Assembly: GCF_009746125.1 (NCBI RefSeq)
Contig: NZ_CP041352.1
Coordinates: 1,906,436-1,970,435, forward strand
Source: Casimicrobium huifangae
Lineage (GTDB): Bacteria; Pseudomonadota; Gammaproteobacteria; Burkholderiales; Casimicrobiaceae
Length of the DNA: 64,000 nt
Direction of reading: 5' to 3'
How positions within the stretch are numbered: the first letter of the stretch is position 1; every line of letters begins with the position of its first letter. The position numbers and the translations under genes were made by a program. This document shows positions 61,099 through 64,000 of this stretch, one piece after another. The notes under the pieces are model-generated. The model was given only the letters and a program-made list of their open reading frames with translations, did no database searches and had not been told where the DNA came from.

Positions 61099-62343
61099 AT
61101 GACAGCAAGACAGCGCCGCGTCGTCGTTACCGGGCTCGGTATCGTGAGCCCCGTGGGCATTGGCCAGAGCGCCGCCTGGGACTCGATCACCAATGGCCGC
61201 TCCGGCATTGGCCAGATCACCCGCTTCGACTCCACGGCGTTCAACACGCATATCGCTGGCGAGGTGAAGGGCTTTGATCCGGCCAAGTACATGTCGGGCA
61301 AAGAAGCGCGTCGCTACGACACCTTCATCCATTACGGCATTGCCGCCGCGAAAGAGGCGCTTGCTGACGCCGGCATCGCGCCCAACCCCGCCAACCCGGA
61401 TCGCTATGGCCTGTCGATCGGCTCCGGCATCGGCGGGCTGCCGATGATCCAGGACACCTGCAAGGCACTCGCCGAGGGCGGTCCGCGCAAGATTTCGCCG
61501 TTCTTCATCCCCGGTTCGATCATCAACATGATCTCCGGGCTGGTGTCCATCGAGTACGGCTTTCAGGGCCCGAACCTCGCGGTGGTAACTGCCTGCAGCA
61601 CGGCCAACCATTCGATCGGCGAGAGCATGCGCAAGATCGAATACGGTGACGCCGATGTCATGGTGGTCGGCGGTTCCGAGGCTGCCGTGTGCGAACTGGG
61701 TATCGGTGGCTTCAACGCCGCGCGAGCCATTTCCACCCGCAACGATGACCCTGAGGGCGCCAGCCGCCCATGGGACGTCGATCGCGACGGTTTTGTGCTG
61801 GGCGAAGGCTCCGGGGTATTGGTCATCGAAGAGCTGGAACATGCCAGGGCCCGTGGCGCAAAAATTTATTGTGAGCTGGTCGGTTACGGTGTGTCGGGTG
61901 ACGCCTATCACGTCACGGCGCCGCGCGAAGACGGTGATGGCGCCCGCCGCTGCATGCTGAATGCGCTGCGCAATGCCGGGATGAACCCGTCCGACATCGA
62001 TTACGTCAACGCGCACGGTACCTCGACGCCGCTTGGCGATATCGCCGAGGCAACGGCGGTGAAGGCCGCGTTCGGCGATCACACCAAAAAGCTCATGGTC
62101 AGCTCAACCAAGTCCATGACCGGTCACCTGCTCGGCGCCGCCGCCGGGGTGGAGGCTGTTTTCACCATCCTCGCGCTGTACCACGGCGTGATTCCTCCGA
62201 CCATCAACCTGCACAAGCAGGACCCGGCGGTCGATCTCGACCTGGTGCCCAACACGGCACGTCAGGTCGCAGTCAACACGGTCATGTCCAATAGCTTCGG
62301 CTTCGGCGGCACCAATAGCACGCTGGTCTTTAAGCGAATTTGA
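61099..62343 (+). CDS. fabF: 3-oxoacyl-ACP synthase II (FabF)
   Basis: A 414-residue condensing enzyme. The active site is C166 (VVTACSTANHSIG), H306 (NAHGTSTPLGD) and H343 (KSMTGHLLGAAAG), and the N-terminus RRVVVTGLGIVSPVG is diagnostic. It elongates acyl-ACP with malonyl-ACP in the cytoplasm. It directly follows acpP behind a terminator, and a REP palindrome pair separates it from lysC. Confidence 0.96.
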   Translation: MTARQRRVVVTGLGIVSPVGIGQSAAWDSITNGRSGIGQITRFDSTAFNTHIAGEVKGFDPAKYMSGKEARRYDTFIHYGIAAAKEALADAGIAPNPANPDRYGLSIGSGIGGLPMIQDTCKALAEGGPRKISPFFIPGSIINMISGLVSIEYGFQGPNLAVVTACSTANHSIGESMRKIEYGDADVMVVGGSEAAVCELGIGGFNAARAISTRNDDPEGASRPWDVDRDGFVLGEGSGVLVIEELEHARARGAKIYCELVGYGVSGDAYHVTAPREDGDGARRCMLNALRNAGMNPSDIDYVNAHGTSTPLGDIAEATAVKAAFGDHTKKLMVSSTKSMTGHLLGAAAGVEAVFTILALYHGVIPPTINLHKQDPAVDLDLVPNTARQVAVNTVMSNSFGFGGTNSTLVFKRI

Positions 62344-62370
62344 CGAAGACACGGTTGCTTTCGCGCCCGA

Positions 62371-62440
62371 TGTAGGGCGGGCATTGCCCGCCTCGTATTA
62401 CACCCGGCGGGCACGCTTTCAAGGCGAATCCCGCCCTACC
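62371..62440. repeat. Inverted REP-like pair between fabF and lysC
   Basis: TGTAGGGCGGGCATTGCCCG begins at 62371 and its counterpart CCCGCCCTACC ends at 62440; the first unit also forms its own GGCGGGC/GCCCGCC hairpin. The 70-bp size and TGTAGG/CCTAC ends parallel the 69-bp pair at 5215-5283, but the stem sequence differs, so these are two REP subfamilies. Confidence 0.75.
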
Positions 62441-62450
62441 AACTTCTACT

Positions 62451-63707
62451 ATGTCCCTAGTCGTTCACAAATACGGCGGTACTTCGATGGGCTCGGTCGA
62501 GCGCATCAAGAACGTCGCCAAGCGGGTCGCCAAATGGCACCGCGCCGGCTACCAGATGGTGGTCGTGCCGTCCGCCATGTCCGGCGAAACCAATCGTCTG
62601 CTGGCGCTGGCCAAAGAGGTTGACGGCAACGCCAGCCTGCGCGAGCTGGACATGATCGCCTCCACTGGCGAACAGGTCTCGGTCGGTTTGCTCGTGATTG
62701 CACTGCAGGCCGAGGGCGTCGATGCCATCAGCTTCTGCGGCTGGCAGGTGCCGATCCGTACCGATGATTCGTACACCAAGGCGCGTATCACCAGCATCGA
62801 CGACAAGCGCGTGCGCGACGAGCTGGCCAAAGGCAAGGTGGTGGTGATCACCGGCTTCCAGGGCGTCACTGACGACGGTCACATCACGACACTGGGTCGT
62901 GGCGGGTCCGATACCCAGGCGGTGGCGGTCGCGGCCGCGATGAAGGCCGACGAATGCCTGATCTACACCGACGTTGACGCCGTCTACACCACCGATCCGC
63001 GCGTCGAGCCGGATGCCCGTCCGCTGAAGACCGTCACCTTCGAAGAGATGCTCGAAATGGCGTCTCTTGGTTCAAAAATTCTGCAGATTCGCTCGGTCGA
63101 ATTTGCCGGTAAATACAAAGTCCCGACCCGGGTGCTCACCAGTTTCAGCGATCCGATGATCCCGATCGCGGAAGAAGCCAGCTCGGGCACGCTCATCAGT
63201 TTTGAGGAAGACGAAAACGTGGAACAAGCAGTCATCTCCGGCATTGCCTTCAACCGTGACGAAGCGAAGGTTTCCGTGCTCGGCGTACCGGACAAGCCGG
63301 GCATTGCCTACGCGATTCTCGGTCCGGTCGCTAAGGCCAATATCGATGTCGACATGATCATCCAGAACGCCGGCGTTGGTGGCACCACCGACTTCTCGTT
63401 CACTGTTCATCGCAACGAGTTGCAAAAGACGCTCGACGTGCTCAAGAACGATGTGCAGCCAGCCATTCACGCCAAGGAGGTCACTGGTGACCCGAAAGTC
63501 GCCAAGGTCTCAGTCGTCGGTATCGGCATGCGCTCGCACGTGGGCATCGCCGCGCTGATGTTCGAAACGCTGTCGAAAGAGGGCATCAACATCCAGATGA
63601 TCTCCACCAGCGAGATCAAGATTTCCGTGGTGATCGACGACAAATACATGGAGCTGGCCGTCCGCGCGCTGCATCGTGCGTTCGAGCTGGACAAGGCGGC
63701 CGCGTAA
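62451..63707 (+). CDS. lysC: Aspartate kinase
   Basis: A 418-residue enzyme of the monofunctional LysC type that phosphorylates aspartate for the lysine, threonine and methionine pathways. VHKYGGTSMGSVERI is the kinase N-terminus, GFQGVTDDGHITTLGRGGSD and IYTDVDAVYTTDPR are substrate-site motifs, and two C-terminal ACT domains (VSVLGVPDKPGIAY...; VSVVGIGMRSHVGIAALMF) bind feedback inhibitors. It precedes tRNA-Ser(GCU), an order I recall as common in Burkholderiales. Confidence 0.95.
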   Translation: MSLVVHKYGGTSMGSVERIKNVAKRVAKWHRAGYQMVVVPSAMSGETNRLLALAKEVDGNASLRELDMIASTGEQVSVGLLVIALQAEGVDAISFCGWQVPIRTDDSYTKARITSIDDKRVRDELAKGKVVVITGFQGVTDDGHITTLGRGGSDTQAVAVAAAMKADECLIYTDVDAVYTTDPRVEPDARPLKTVTFEEMLEMASLGSKILQIRSVEFAGKYKVPTRVLTSFSDPMIPIAEEASSGTLISFEEDENVEQAVISGIAFNRDEAKVSVLGVPDKPGIAYAILGPVAKANIDVDMIIQNAGVGGTTDFSFTVHRNELQKTLDVLKNDVQPAIHAKEVTGDPKVAKVSVVGIGMRSHVGIAALMFETLSKEGINIQMISTSEIKISVVIDDKYMELAVRALHRAFELDKAAA

Positions 63708-63741
63708 TCGGCAGCGCAGTAGCGGGAAAAATAAAACCCGC

Positions 63742-63747
63742 TACAAT
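63742..63747 (+). promoter_or_regulatory. Candidate -10 box of tRNA-Ser
   Basis: TACAAT ends 11 bases before the first base of the tRNA. No good -35 is seen. It sits at the edge of an inverted repeat AGCGGG-N10-CCCGCT (63721-63742) that may also end lysC transcription. Confidence 0.45.
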
Positions 63748-63758
63748 CAAGAGCTTAC

Positions 63759-63851
63759 GGAGACGTGACCGAGAGGCCGAAGGTGCTCCCCTGCTAAGGG
63801 AGTATGCGGTGATGAGCTGCATCGAGGGTTCGAATCCCTCCGTCTCCGCCA
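63759..63851 (+). tRNA. tRNA-Ser (GCU)
   Basis: Class II tRNA: acceptor GGAGACG / CGTCTCC, discriminator G and encoded CCA (63849-63851). Anticodon loop CTGCTAA between CTCCC and GGGAG gives anticodon GCT (GCU), for AGC/AGU codons. The long variable arm and the T arm GAGGG-TTCGAAT-CCCTC are intact. Confidence 0.96.
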
Positions 63852-63893
63852 GAACCAGTCTTTAGGGCGCTTTCACCGGCCCTTCAAGACCCC

Positions 63894-63916
63894 AAGCCCC
63901 GCCCTGCGGGGCTTTT
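63894..63916 (+). terminator. Terminator after tRNA-Ser
   Basis: AAGCCCCGC-CCT-GCGGGGCTT is a perfect 9-bp stem followed by TTTTGC. It ends the tRNA-Ser transcript. The remaining bases to 64000 show no gene. Confidence 0.85.
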
Positions 63917-64000
63917 GCTTTCTGGCACTTGGCGACGCTGTGCCAGGCACATGGGTTGTGCTTGTGCATTTGGCTAGTGGCTGGCTCGCGCTACAGCTTT

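Overview
The window reads as a chromosome segment of a GC-rich betaproteobacterium, most likely a Burkholderiales relative. The evidence is the yceF/yceD-rpmF-plsX-fabH-fabD block, the urtABCDE urea transporter, lysC followed by tRNA-Ser, REP-type palindromes and the general gene content. No phage, integrase, complete insertion sequence or CRISPR array is visible. All assignments come from reading the sequence without database searches.

Layout. 0-4.5 kb: the end of an SDR oxidoreductase, an SMP-30-type lactonase, propionyl-CoA synthetase (prpE) and a 2OG-Fe(II) hydroxylase. 4.5-10.5 kb (minus strand): urtABCDE, with a textbook sigma-54 promoter before urtA and an intrinsic terminator after urtA. 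10.9-15.6 kb: a DMT exporter, then a minus-strand operon of an SHP-type cytochrome c, a dihaem cytochrome c, a cytochrome b561 and a two-component system. 15.9-22.6 kb: an aminotransferase, a DUF3422 gene broken by one in-frame stop, a secreted S8 protease, and cysS preceded by a Cys-Cys-Cys leader peptide and attenuator. 22.7-27.8 kb (minus): an uncharacterised four-gene operon (TVP38-FAD oxidoreductase fusion, DUF547, ATP-grasp, DUF3047). 27.9-33.4 kb: a divergent phthalate-type catabolic cluster (Rieske oxygenase and decarboxylase on one side; reductase, dihydrodiol dehydrogenase-like protein and MarR regulator on the other) around a palindromic operator candidate. 33.4-43.8 kb: an AT-richer PIN-like gene beside tRNA-Leu(UAA), a 2386-residue exported protein and a divergent TPR regulator-like gene. 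43.8-49.2 kb: a methyltransferase and yceF on the minus strand, then yceD-rpmF-plsX-fabH-fabD. 49.2-59.6 kb: accessory genes that separate fabD from fabG (a C-terminally anchored protein, five small secreted or membrane unknowns, a hydrolase-LysM protein, a Ser/Thr kinase, an ECF sigma factor and a truncated kinase-like ORF). 59.9-64 kb: fabG, acpP, fabF, lysC and tRNA-Ser(GCU).

The strongest unusual signals are: (1) a family of about 90-bp intergenic elements made of two 17-18-nt GCC/GGC palindromes spaced 66-68 bp apart, in four full copies plus one half copy, the full copies lying before prpE, in the urtA/DMT gap, before fabD and before fabG; (2) a complete set of parts for cysteine-sensing transcription attenuation before cysS; (3) the 10.7-kb interruption of the fatty-acid synthesis cluster; (4) the TVP38-FAD/DUF547/ATP-grasp/DUF3047 operon; and (5) the nonsense-split DUF3422 gene.
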